From Ensifer adhaerens (GTDB lineage Bacteria; Pseudomonadota; Alphaproteobacteria; Rhizobiales; Rhizobiaceae), in the NCBI RefSeq assembly GCF_013283195.1, contig NZ_JABEKT010000001.1, forward strand, positions 1,614,199 to 1,678,198: a stretch of DNA of 64,000 nucleotides. The letters run 5' to 3'. This document shows, piece by piece, positions 10,316-18,616 of the stretch. The notes below the pieces were generated by a model. The model worked only from the letters and a program-made list of their open reading frames with translations, did no database searches and was not told where the DNA came from. The position numbers were made by a program, and so were the translations under genes. The first letter of the stretch is position 1, and each line of letters begins with the position of its first letter.

Positions 10316-11192
10316 GGCATCCGTGGCAGACAGCGACGGCACTCCGGTCGTGCCGTCGAACGGTCGTGGAGCGCTGCTCGTGCTCGCCGCCTTCTTTGTG
10401 TTCTCCGCAACCGATGCGATCGTCAAGATCATGGCCGGAACGATGCCGGCGCCACAGGTGACCTTTTTCGTCACCATTGCAGCTCTCCTTCTGCTCCTGG
10501 TCCATGCACTCGCAACCGGCCGTCTTCGCCGCCTCATCCCCCGCCAGCCGTCGCTCGCTTTCTGGCGAGCGCTGCTGCTGGCGTTCGATACGCTGCTGAT
10601 CCACTACGCCTTCGCCAAGTTGCCGCTTGCGGAAGCCTATCTTATCGCCTTCCTGACGCCGATCCTGGTGGCGATGCTGAGCTTCGTCTTCCTCAGGGAG
10701 CGGCTGTCGCGCATCGGCTGGGCCGGTGTACTGATCGGCTTTGCCGGCGTCGTCGTGGCGCTGAAACCGGGCGTCGCGCCACTCAATCTCGGCCATCTCG
10801 CCGCCTTTGGGTCCGCCGTGTTTTTTGCGCTGTCGTTGATTCTGCTGCGCCGGGCGAAGGTGGCGGAAACGGATGAAGCGCTGGTTGCCAGCCTGCTCGT
10901 CGTCATGACGCCTGTCGCCTTCGCGGTTGCGGCTGTTTCGGGCGAGCCAGCTCCGCTCGGCCTTTCCGATCTTGGCTTCTCAGTCGCAGGCGGTGCCTTG
11001 ATGCTGGGCGGACATGCGTTACTGGTGCGCGCTTTCCGTGTTGGCGAGGCTTCGGTCGTTGCGCCGTTCCAGTACAGTCAAATCATCTGGGGCTGCTTCT
11101 ACGGTATGTTCCTCTTCGCAACGCCGTTAGAGCTGTACACGCTGCTGGGCGCGGCAATCATCATCCTGTCCGGCTGGCTTGTCCTGAAATAG
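10305..11192 (+). CDS. EamA/DMT-family transporter
   Basis: 295-residue inner-membrane protein of about ten transmembrane helices in two EamA repeats (first repeat around FFVFSATDAIVKIMAG to LLIGFAGVVVALKPG, second ending GAAIIILSGWLVLK). These are drug/metabolite or amino-acid exporters. The ATG at 10305 overlaps the end of the permease gene by 11 bp, and AGGAAAGG lies upstream within that gene, so the two are translationally coupled and this is the last gene of the cluster. It could export an intermediate or the released sugar or amino acid; direction and substrate are inferred. Confidence 0.85.
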   Translation: MSAEASVADSDGTPVVPSNGRGALLVLAAFFVFSATDAIVKIMAGTMPAPQVTFFVTIAALLLLLVHALATGRLRRLIPRQPSLAFWRALLLAFDTLLIHYAFAKLPLAEAYLIAFLTPILVAMLSFVFLRERLSRIGWAGVLIGFAGVVVALKPGVAPLNLGHLAAFGSAVFFALSLILLRRAKVAETDEALVASLLVVMTPVAFAVAAVSGEPAPLGLSDLGFSVAGGALMLGGHALLVRAFRVGEASVVAPFQYSQIIWGCFYGMFLFATPLELYTLLGAAIIILSGWLVLK

Positions 11193-11545
11193 CCTTGAGG
11201 GCAGTGGGTTTACTGAGGCTGTGCCGGGCAAGCAGATGTTTCTGCGCCCGCCGAAAGGCAGGAGACAATCACCGTTTCGATCCAGTTCTGCAGGCCGAGA
11301 CGCCCGACTGGATGCGCAGGGAGCACTGTTCGTCGAAGTTCAGCATGGACATGTCTTCATCGCCATGGATGAAAAAGTTGTAAGACAACGGACATTGTGG
11401 ATGTCGCCTGTCAAGACGACCCTTGGAGATCCGGCGGCTGGAAGTGCAACATCTTGAGCACGGTTTCTGCATGCGCCATACACTTGACCATCCCGGATTT
11501 GTCAGACAAGGAAGTTGCAACGACAATGAATGACGAGGCACGCCG
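11193..11545. other. Gene-free gap with two TTGT-N3-ACAA sites
   Basis: About 350 bp between the DMT gene and the GntR gene. I see no gene on either strand. Two candidate operators share TTGT-N3-ACAA: 11378-11388 (TTGTAAGACAA, within a 13-bp palindrome with 5-bp arms at 11377-11389) and 11499-11509 (TTGTCAGACAA). They lie 121 bp apart upstream of the GntR-type gene and could be its own binding sites. Confidence 0.4.
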
Positions 11546-12277
11546 GTGGAGGAACCCCTTCGCGATTCACGCACCCTCGCTGTCCAGCTCCGGGACCGGA
11601 TCGCCGATCTTATCAAAGATAAAGGGTTGAGGCCGGGCGACAGGTTGCCGACCGAAGCACAGCTGACGCAGCGGTTCAAGATTTCCCGGCCGGCGCTGCG
11701 CGAGGCGCTGAAACTGCTCGAACAGGACGATGTGATCAATGTCGAGCACGGCCGCGGCCGGTTCGTCTCGGCGCTCTCGGCCGTGCAGGTCGATCGACCG
11801 ATCACCGTCTTCGAGAGCGTCACGGACATGGCGCGGCACTACGGCTACCGGACGGTCAACAAGGTGCTTTCGATCTCCGAGGAGGCGCCGGACGCGTGCG
11901 TCGCCGAGAGCCTAAGGCTTGGCCCGGCTGACCGCGTGATCCGTATCGAGCGCATCCGCCTGCACGAGGACGAGCCGATCCTCTACTGCATCGACTACAT
12001 GCCGCGCAGCCTCATTGAAGGGCGCCTCTACGACATCGACTGGAGTGGCTCGCTGATGCAACTCATGGAGGAACACGGCAACCGCCCGCGCATGTCGGCG
12101 GCCAGCGTTTCCGCCGTCATGCTGCCGGACGACGTGGTCGAGCGCCATGGCCTAAAGGACTTCGGTCCGGCGCTTCTCATCACGGAAACCTGTTTCAACG
12201 CTGCCGGCGCGCCGGTTAACTACGCCATCGACTACCATCGCGGCAGCCATTTCTCCTTCAGCCTCGTTCGTAAATGA
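11546..12277 (+). CDS. GntR-family (HutC/UTRA) regulator, possibly FrlR-like
   Basis: 243-residue regulator. The N-terminal winged helix (residues about 10-75) contains LRPGDRLPTEAQLTQRFKISRPALREALKLLEQDDVINVEHGRGRFV; the C-terminal UTRA effector domain (about 90-240) contains ADRVIRIERIRLHEDEPI and the closing NYAIDYHRGSHFSFSLVRK. The start codon is GTG at 11546; an upstream ATG at 11526 is out of frame. It is separated from the fructosamine-like operon only by the LacI gene. The frl operons of Escherichia coli and Bacillus subtilis are also controlled by a GntR/UTRA regulator (FrlR), which suggests but does not prove the same role here. Confidence 0.88.
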   Translation: MEEPLRDSRTLAVQLRDRIADLIKDKGLRPGDRLPTEAQLTQRFKISRPALREALKLLEQDDVINVEHGRGRFVSALSAVQVDRPITVFESVTDMARHYGYRTVNKVLSISEEAPDACVAESLRLGPADRVIRIERIRLHEDEPILYCIDYMPRSLIEGRLYDIDWSGSLMQLMEEHGNRPRMSAASVSAVMLPDDVVERHGLKDFGPALLITETCFNAAGAPVNYAIDYHRGSHFSFSLVRK

Positions 12278-12385
12278 CATCGCTGTAGGGGCAGGAACCG
12301 TGCGTCACTCGCATGACTAGGCGAACCGGCTGCCCGAAGCTACAAGGGGATCGCGAAGCGTCCTGCTCGTACGATTGGAGGTGAC

Positions 12386-13408
12386 ATGGTTCGGAAACCG
12401 GCGACTTTGAAGGATGTGGCGGCGCTGGCCAATGTGTCGCGCGCAACGGCCGCCCGGGCTCTCAACAGTTACGGATATGTCGGCGGCGAAACCGCCCAGA
12501 AGGTCCAGGCGGCCGCGGAAAAGCTCGGCTATCGCGGCAACCGCCTCGCCCAGGCGCTGCGCAGCGGGCAATTGCCGATCGTCGGCTGCATCCTTGGCGA
12601 TATCCAGAACCCGTTCTTCGCCCGCATCGCGCACGATATCGAGGTCCTCGCCCGCGAGTGCGGGCACAATCTCGTCATCGGCAGCAGCGAGGAGGAGTTG
12701 GCGCAGGAAATTTCCCTTCTGGCGAGCCTGCGGTCGCTCAGCATACGCGGCTTCATTGTCGCGCCAACCTCGCAGGGCAACAACGCCCACCTGCAGGGTC
12801 TGATCGACGAGGACGTGCCGCTGGTGCTGATCGACCGTGTCGCCGAGGGCGTCGATTGCGACAGCGTCGTCGTCGACAACGAGGGCGGCGCGCGCAAGGC
12901 CGTCGAATACCTGATCGGCATGGGCCATAACCGCATCGGCCTGTTGCAGGACGACATGCGTATCTTTACCTCACGCGAGCGCAGGAGCGGCTATAGGTCG
13001 GCGCTCGCCGCCGCCGGGATCGCGGCCGACGACCGTATGGTCGCCGTGTCGCAATCCACCGTGGAGCATGCGGTCGATGCGACCATACGGCTCTTCAGCC
13101 AGAAGTCCCCGCCGACGTCGCTTTTCACCGTCGACAGCCTGATGACCCAGGGCGCGCTCCTGGCCTTCCGTTCCATGGGCGTTTCCATCCCGCACGACGT
13201 CTCGCTCATCGGTTTCGACGACTTCAATCTGGCGACTTTCACCGATCCGCAGATTACCGTCGTCTCGCAGCCCGTCTCCGAAATCGGCCGCGCGGCCGCC
13301 CGGGTGCTGTTCGAAAGGCTCGCCGGCAAGGACGGGGCGCCGCAGAAAATCCGCTTTGAAACCAAGCTGATAGTACGCGGCTCTGTCAGCCGCCGCAGCG
13401 TCATCTGA
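12386..13408 (+). CDS. LacI-family transcriptional repressor of the Frl-like operon
   Basis: 340-residue LacI/GalR protein. The helix-turn-helix runs over about residues 7-30 (TLKDVAALANVSRATAARALNSYG), the hinge is NRLAQAL, and the effector domain starts LPIVGCILGDIQNPFFARI. A GGAGGT ribosome site (12376-12381) precedes ATG 12386. A 20-bp perfect palindrome (13480-13499) lies 70 bp past its stop and just upstream of the downstream SIS gene, so it most likely represses that operon. Its recognition helix is close to that of the first LacI protein, in line with the shared half-sites. Confidence 0.9.
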   Translation: MVRKPATLKDVAALANVSRATAARALNSYGYVGGETAQKVQAAAEKLGYRGNRLAQALRSGQLPIVGCILGDIQNPFFARIAHDIEVLARECGHNLVIGSSEEELAQEISLLASLRSLSIRGFIVAPTSQGNNAHLQGLIDEDVPLVLIDRVAEGVDCDSVVVDNEGGARKAVEYLIGMGHNRIGLLQDDMRIFTSRERRSGYRSALAAAGIAADDRMVAVSQSTVEHAVDATIRLFSQKSPPTSLFTVDSLMTQGALLAFRSMGVSIPHDVSLIGFDDFNLATFTDPQITVVSQPVSEIGRAAARVLFERLAGKDGAPQKIRFETKLIVRGSVSRRSVI

Positions 13409-13479
13409 GCGCCGCAACCCCCGCCTCAAAAAAATCGAGACGCCCACTTGCCAGCGCGAAAGTCTTATGCGTTAAATAT

Positions 13480-13499
13480 ATGTGAGATCGATCTCACAT
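13480..13499. promoter_or_regulatory. LacI-type operator of the Frl-like operon
   Basis: A 20-bp perfect palindrome ATGTGAGATCGATCTCACAT, immediately after an AT-rich stretch that could be a -10 region (TTAAAT at 13472-13477, with a TTGCCA 18 bp before it). Binding here would block initiation. The core TGAGA-N4-TCTCA is shared with 2097-2110. Confidence 0.75.
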
Positions 13500-13577
13500 C
13501 GTCTCAAAGTTTATTCGCGCAGGCACGTCACCTCGCTTCGAAGGCGATTTCGCGCAGCGCAAAACGGGAAGGTACAA

Positions 13578-14591
13578 ATGCTCAACTTTGATAGAGATCG
13601 CTTTGTGAAGATACAAAGCGGCGCAGTCGCAATCGCCGACGACATGCGCGCCCTGATGCGCGGTATGCTCGACGACGGTCTGGAACGCATTTTCTTCATG
13701 GGGACCGGCGGCGTGCAGTTCCTCACCCAGCCTGCCATCGAGCTTGCGCGCGCTTTGACGGTATTCCCGGTTTCGGCGGCCTATTCGGCGCAGGTCGTGC
13801 TGGAGCCCCCGGCCGGCCTGAACGAGAAGGCGCTGGTCGTCCTGCCCTCGCTGTCCGGCACCACCAAGGAAAGCGTGCAGCTTCTGTCCTTCCTCAAGGA
13901 GCGTGGCGTCAGGACGCTGTCGCTCACCGGCCATAAGGACACGCCGCTCGGCCGTGACGCCGACCACAACTTCACCAATTTTGCCGAGGACGATACCTCC
14001 TCGGAATCCTTCTATCTGCAGACCCTGATCATCGTCCTAGCGCTTTTGGCCGAGCGCGGCGAATATCCCGATTTCGATGCGACGGTGACAGAACTCAAGC
14101 TGCTGCCGGAGCTGCTGGTTTCGGTGAAGGAAGGCTATGAGGCGGATGCCGCGGCTCTCGCCAGGGACATCAAGGACGAGACCTACCACATCTTCACGGG
14201 CGCGGGCGCCGCGTGGCCGGAAGCCCACTATTACGGCATGTGCATACTCGAAGAGATGCAGTGGATCCGCACCCGCCCGGTCCATGCGTCGGACTTCTTC
14301 CACGGCACGCTCGAACTGCTGGAGCCGGGTGTCAGCCTGTTCATCTTCAAGGGCGAGGATGCTTGCCGGCCGCTCGCCGAGCGTGTCGAGAATTTCGCCC
14401 GGCGCTACACCGACAAGGTGCGTGTCCTCGATGCGGCGTCCGCCAGCCTGCCGGGCGTTTCCGCCAAGACCCGCAGCGTGATCTCCCCGGTCCTCCTTGC
14501 GACCATGCTGGAGCGCCTAAGCGCCCACCTGGAAGTCCTGCGCGATCATCCGCTGACGACGCGCCGCTACTACAAGCGCGTCGAATACTGA
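13578..14591 (+). CDS. frlB: SIS-domain protein, probable fructosamine-6-phosphate deglycase
   Basis: 337-residue two-SIS-domain protein close in length to FrlB (about 340). The first domain shows FFMGTGGVQFLTQPAIELAR and VVLPSLSGTTKESVQLLSFLKERGV, the phosphosugar-binding serine/threonine loop; the second has YHIFTGAGAAWPEAHYYGMCILEEMQWIRTRPVHASDFFHGTLEL, including the conserved E-x-x-H/F-HG region. FrlB splits fructoselysine 6-phosphate or another fructosamine 6-phosphate into glucose 6-phosphate and amino acid. The ATG at 13578 follows GGGAAGG; the frame is open to 13482 but that part overlaps the operator. The operon (transporter, FrlC-like, FrlD-like) strongly supports this role; a plain aminosugar-phosphate isomerase is the alternative. 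Confidence 0.7.
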   Translation: MLNFDRDRFVKIQSGAVAIADDMRALMRGMLDDGLERIFFMGTGGVQFLTQPAIELARALTVFPVSAAYSAQVVLEPPAGLNEKALVVLPSLSGTTKESVQLLSFLKERGVRTLSLTGHKDTPLGRDADHNFTNFAEDDTSSESFYLQTLIIVLALLAERGEYPDFDATVTELKLLPELLVSVKEGYEADAAALARDIKDETYHIFTGAGAAWPEAHYYGMCILEEMQWIRTRPVHASDFFHGTLELLEPGVSLFIFKGEDACRPLAERVENFARRYTDKVRVLDAASASLPGVSAKTRSVISPVLLATMLERLSAHLEVLRDHPLTTRRYYKRVEY

Positions 14592-14597
14592 GGTTCG

Positions 14598-14625
14598 CCC
14601 GGTCCGGCGAACGCGCCGGACCGGG
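14598..14625 (+). other. Intercistronic hairpin before the binding-protein gene
   Basis: A perfect 12-bp GC-rich stem (14598-14609 with 14614-14625, AACG loop) lies between the SIS gene stop and the binding-protein start. It could uncouple expression levels or protect the downstream binding-protein message. There is no U-run, so full termination is unlikely. Confidence 0.55.
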
Positions 14626-14675
14626 ATGCCGTCTTGCATGCCCCAGGTAACGAAAGAAGAGAGAGGAACTGCGAA

Positions 14676-16001
14676 ATGAAGACCAACACGTTCTTGAGCA
14701 CGACAAGCCTCGGGTCGCTTGTCGCGGCCGCATTCGTCATCGGCGGCGTCAGCGGTGCGGGCGCGGCCGATCCCGTCATTGCCGATCCCAATGCCGCGGT
14801 CGAATATTCCGGCACGGTCAGCGTGCTGACGAAATTCGGCCTGCAGCAGCTCTCCCCCTTCTTCGTCAATGCCGCCCAGGAATACGAAAAGCTGCATCCC
14901 GGCGTGAAAGTGGAACTCATTCAGGAGAGCGACGACAGCGTGAAGGGCAAGACGAAGGCGCTGGTGGCGTCCAATTCGCTGCCCGACGTCTATTTCACCT
15001 GGACGGGAAGCTGGGGTGAGAATTTCGTGCGCGGCAACCGCGCCGTCGACCTGACGCCGGTCATCGGGCCGGAAACCGAATGGGGCAAGACGCTCGCCAA
15101 CGCCGCCGTCTCCGCCTTCCAGTACAACGGCAAGCTTTACGGCATTCCGCTTTATCTCGACGCCAAGTTCATGGGCTACAACAAGAGCCTGTTCGAAAAG
15201 GCGGGCGTTTCCGAGCCCAAGACCTTCGACGAGCTCCTGGGTGCCTGCGCTGCGCTGCGCAAGTCCGGCGTCACGCCGGTTTCCTTTGGCAACAAGGAGG
15301 GCTGGCCGGGCGTGCACTATGCGGGGCAACTGCTCGCATACAACGTGCCGCAGGCGACGCTCGAAAAGGACTTCGTCCCGGCCACGGCGGAATTTGCCGA
15401 TCCCGGCTACGTCGCCAGCCTGACGCAGTTCAAGAAGCTGATCGACGAATGCTCAGACGGATCGGGCACCAACGGCTCCTCCTATGCCACGGCCCTGCAG
15501 CAGTTCAGTAACGGCCAGTCCGCCATGTACTACCAGGAGATCATCGAGTTCGACCAAGCGACGGCCGACGGTGCGCTGAAGCGCGAGGACTTCGGCTTCT
15601 TCAAGCTGCCGGCGCCCGCCGACGCCAAGGGCGACGTCAAGTCTATCGAGGGCGCGCCCGAGGGATACATGATCAGCGCCGCCTCGAAGAACATTCCGCT
15701 GGCGATCGACTTCATGCGGTTCGTCACCTCGGCCGACAACGGCAAGGTGCTTTCGGCGCCGCCCTACGGCCAGCCGAGCGCGACGATCGGCGGCTATTCC
15801 GCCAATGCCATGAACCCCGCGGTCGTCGACGGCCTGAAGGTGATCGCCGATTCCTCCTATCTCATGCCCTGGCTCGACACGGCCAATCCGCCGCGCGTGG
15901 CGGCAGCCTGGCTTTCGGGCCTCCAGGCGCTGATCGGCGGCACCATGACACCTGAAGAGGTCATGGGACGGGTCAAGGAAGCGGCGGCTTCGTCCAAGTA
16001 G
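14676..16001 (+). CDS. Sugar-type ABC transporter extracellular binding protein
   Basis: 441-residue SBP_bac_1 (MalE-type) protein with a signal peptide (about residues 1-29, ending GAGAA). It contains the family hallmarks KLYGIPLYLDAKFMGYNKSLFEKAGV and PDVYFTWTGSWGENF. Start at 14676 follows GAGAGG; the earlier in-frame ATG at 14634 lies right after the hairpin and has no signal peptide. Position between a deglycase-like gene and two permeases matches FrlO in the Bacillus frl operon; it would bind fructosamines or glycated amino acids in the periplasm. Confidence 0.85.
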   Translation: MKTNTFLSTTSLGSLVAAAFVIGGVSGAGAADPVIADPNAAVEYSGTVSVLTKFGLQQLSPFFVNAAQEYEKLHPGVKVELIQESDDSVKGKTKALVASNSLPDVYFTWTGSWGENFVRGNRAVDLTPVIGPETEWGKTLANAAVSAFQYNGKLYGIPLYLDAKFMGYNKSLFEKAGVSEPKTFDELLGACAALRKSGVTPVSFGNKEGWPGVHYAGQLLAYNVPQATLEKDFVPATAEFADPGYVASLTQFKKLIDECSDGSGTNGSSYATALQQFSNGQSAMYYQEIIEFDQATADGALKREDFGFFKLPAPADAKGDVKSIEGAPEGYMISAASKNIPLAIDFMRFVTSADNGKVLSAPPYGQPSATIGGYSANAMNPAVVDGLKVIADSSYLMPWLDTANPPRVAAAWLSGLQALIGGTMTPEEVMGRVKEAAASSK

Positions 16002-16014
16002 GAACAGGCCGACG

Positions 16015-16980
16015 ATGACTGTCATGAAGCAAGACTACAAAGGTGGAGCCGTCAAAATCGGCTTCGCCGGGCCGGGCCGGCCTGAAAAAGACCGGCTCGG
16101 TCCGATCGCCGGGATCCTGTCCTTCCGCTGGGTCCTCATCGCCTTCGTCCTGATCCTCTGGTTCGTCTATTACCCGATCATCGACAACTTCCTCGTCAGC
16201 ACGCGGAACCAGGACATCTTCACGGGGCAGACCGACTTCGTCGGGCTCGACAATTACCGGCGCTTGCAGGACGATCCGGTCGTATTGACGGCGATCGTCA
16301 ACAACACGCTCTATGCGGTCATCTCCGTCATTTTTCAGGTTTTCGGTGCGTTCGTGCTCGCCGCGCTCATCGAGGGACTGAGCGAAGAGAGATGGCGCCG
16401 GTTCTGGCGCGCCGTCTATTTCATACCCTCGGCCATCTCGATCACCGTCACCGGCCTCCTGTTCTACTTCATCTACCAGCCCGATATCGGCCTTCTGGAT
16501 TCGGCGCTGACGCAGATCGGGCTTGCGGACTGGTCGCGCGCCTGGCTCGGCGAGGAGGGAACCGCGATCTACGCCATCATCGCCATGAGCCAGTGGCAGG
16601 GCTTTGGATATTCCACGCTGCTGTTCGCCATCGCGATCCAGAAGATCCCGCGCGAACTCTACGATGCGGCGATCATGGACGGGGCAGGCACCTGGCGGCG
16701 CCTGTGGAACATCACCTTTCCGCTTACCCGCGAAATGACCGGCCTCATGGTGATCGTCACGATCACCGGCGCCTTCCAGGTCTTCAACGAGGTCATGGTG
16801 ATGACCGGCGGCGGGCCGAACAACAGCAGCCAGGTGCTCGGCACATGGCTATACCAGCAGGGCTTCATCGAAAACGACTTCGGTTATGGCGCGGCCATCG
16901 CAACGGTCATCTTCGTCATCACGCTGATCACCGGCTTCGCGCAGCTCTGGTACACCAAGAGACGGAGGGTCGACCTGTGA
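16015..16980 (+). CDS. Sugar-type ABC transporter permease 1 (FrlN/UgpA-like)
   Basis: 321-residue MalF/UgpA-type permease with about six membrane segments. The EAA loop reads AIMDGAGTWRRLWNITFPL near residues 220-238, and the C-terminal segment is FGYGAAIATVIFVITLITGF. It starts 13 bp after the binding-protein stop (an internal ATG at 16024 is also possible). Its stop overlaps the GTG start of the next permease. It forms the membrane channel with the next protein. Confidence 0.88.
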   Translation: MTVMKQDYKGGAVKIGFAGPGRPEKDRLGPIAGILSFRWVLIAFVLILWFVYYPIIDNFLVSTRNQDIFTGQTDFVGLDNYRRLQDDPVVLTAIVNNTLYAVISVIFQVFGAFVLAALIEGLSEERWRRFWRAVYFIPSAISITVTGLLFYFIYQPDIGLLDSALTQIGLADWSRAWLGEEGTAIYAIIAMSQWQGFGYSTLLFAIAIQKIPRELYDAAIMDGAGTWRRLWNITFPLTREMTGLMVIVTITGAFQVFNEVMVMTGGGPNNSSQVLGTWLYQQGFIENDFGYGAAIATVIFVITLITGFAQLWYTKRRRVDL

Positions 16981-17837
16981 GCGTCTCTTATCAGCCGCGG
17001 GAAACCGAGCGCACCGACTTCGCCGCCGTGCTGGCGAAGACCTGCCTCGTCACCTTCCTCGTCAGCCTTGGCTTCGTCGTGCTCTATCCGTTGTTTTGGA
17101 TGGCGATGAATGGCTTCAAGACCAATGCTGAAATCTTCGGCAACCCTTTTTCACTGCCGAGCGGCTTCAGCATTGCGAACTATATTTCGGCCTGGAACCA
17201 GGGCATCCGGAATTACATCGCGACGAGCGTTATCGTCACGCTCGGGTCGGCCGTCTGCACGGTGCTGATCAGCGCCTGGACAGCCTATGGCCTGACCCGC
17301 TCGAAACTGCCGGGAAAGCCGCTCTTCGTTGGCATCGTGCTCGGTGGGCTCATGCTGAGCCCGACGGTCGCGGTCATCCCGCTCGTGCGCATGATGCAGG
17401 AGCTCGGCCTCTACAATACCTACTGGGCGCTGATCATCCTCTATATCGCCTTCCGCATTCCCTTCACGACCTTCCTCATCCGCGCCTATATGCTCGGCCT
17501 GCCGCGTGACCTGGACGAGGCGGCCATCATGGACGGGGCGAGCGAAGGCCAGATCTTCTGGCGGGTGACGCTGCCGCTGTGCAAGCCGATCCTGGTCTCC
17601 TGCGTGATCCTGCATGTGCTCTTCGCGTGGAACGAATATCTCTTCGCCATGATCTTCACCAGCGGCGCGGACCTCCAGACGCTGCCCGTCGGCCTCACTT
17701 CTATCATGGCGAAGCACGGAACGAACTACGCCGTCGTCTTCGCGGCGATGACGCTCTCGGCGCTTCCCATCGTCGTCACCTTCTTCGCGGCCCAGCGCTT
17801 CTTCATCCGCGGGCTTGCCGAGGGCATCGGAAAATAG
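16977..17837 (+). CDS. Sugar-type ABC transporter permease 2 (FrlM/UgpE-like)
   Basis: 286-residue MalG/UgpE-type permease; EAA loop AAIMDGASEGQIFWRVTLPLCKPIL near residues 181-205. The start is GTG at 16977, overlapping the preceding TGA (GTGA), with CGGAGGG at 16963-16969 at ideal distance. The frame is open far upstream, but that part only shadows permease 1. Overlap implies translational coupling and a 1:1 heterodimer. Confidence 0.87.
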   Translation: MSVSYQPRETERTDFAAVLAKTCLVTFLVSLGFVVLYPLFWMAMNGFKTNAEIFGNPFSLPSGFSIANYISAWNQGIRNYIATSVIVTLGSAVCTVLISAWTAYGLTRSKLPGKPLFVGIVLGGLMLSPTVAVIPLVRMMQELGLYNTYWALIILYIAFRIPFTTFLIRAYMLGLPRDLDEAAIMDGASEGQIFWRVTLPLCKPILVSCVILHVLFAWNEYLFAMIFTSGADLQTLPVGLTSIMAKHGTNYAVVFAAMTLSALPIVVTFFAAQRFFIRGLAEGIGK

Positions 17838-17848
17838 GGCAGGGCATC

Positions 17849-18616
17849 ATGTTGAACCGCAAACAGCTCATCGGTGCGAACTTCTCCTTTCAGCACCATC
17901 CGTTCCGCTGGACTGCCGAGCACCTGTGCGCCATGGGGTTCGACCGGATGGAACTGTGGGGGATCGCCCCCCATCTCGACCTCTTCCACGACAGCCGCGC
18001 GCAACTGGCGGAGGTGAAGGCGATCCTCAGCGACAACGGGCTCACGGTCCGTTGCTTCACCCCCGAGCAGGTTCTCTATCCGGTCAACATCGCCTCGGGC
18101 CATAGGTCCAATCGCGAGGCGAGCGTCGGGCGTTTCCTGCACGCCGCCGACATCTGCGCCGAGCTCGGCGCGACTTACCTCTTCCTAACGCCTGGCCGTG
18201 GCTTCGAGTGCGAAAGCCGGGACATCGCCCTTGCGCATTCGGTCGCATCCATCAACCGGATTGCGGCGCATGCCAGAAACCTTGGCGTGTCCTGCCTGCT
18301 GGAGCCGCTACAACGCGTCGAAAGCAATATCGTCACAAATGCGAACGAGCTTTACGCCCTGTGGCGTGCGCTCGACGACGAGCATATCGACGTGGTTCTC
18401 GATCTTGTCGTCATGGCGACGGCGGGGCATCTCGCCTGGGGTGACGGCGACCTGCCGCTGGGCGACTATCTCGCCGAACTCGGCGCGCATGGTTTTACCG
18501 GCACGCTGACGTTCGAGCCCTTCGGCAACGGAAGCTCTGCGCTCGATCCCGTTTCCAACTGGCGGCGGTGCCTCGACGCGGTTGCCCCTGATTTCAATCA
18601 AGCGGAACAAGCATGA
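17849..18616 (+). CDS. FrlC-like TIM-barrel epimerase with an internal deletion
   Basis: 255-residue AP-endonuclease-2/sugar epimerase family protein. Similarity to FrlC (fructoselysine 3-epimerase) is visible: FDRMELWGIAPHLDLF near the start, then LLEPLQRVESNIVTNANELY, which carries the first metal-binding glutamate, and TFEPFG near the end with the last one. FrlC and relatives are about 275-285 residues; here DLVVMATAGHLAWGDGDLPLG joins the aspartate strand directly to the loop near the end, so the strand usually carrying the metal-binding histidine seems missing. The frame is intact, so this is an in-frame deletion or a divergent form. It may be inactive, or not matter for fructosamines that need no 3-epimerisation. 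ATGA overlap with the kinase gene. Confidence 0.7.
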   Translation: MLNRKQLIGANFSFQHHPFRWTAEHLCAMGFDRMELWGIAPHLDLFHDSRAQLAEVKAILSDNGLTVRCFTPEQVLYPVNIASGHRSNREASVGRFLHAADICAELGATYLFLTPGRGFECESRDIALAHSVASINRIAAHARNLGVSCLLEPLQRVESNIVTNANELYALWRALDDEHIDVVLDLVVMATAGHLAWGDGDLPLGDYLAELGAHGFTGTLTFEPFGNGSSALDPVSNWRRCLDAVAPDFNQAEQA

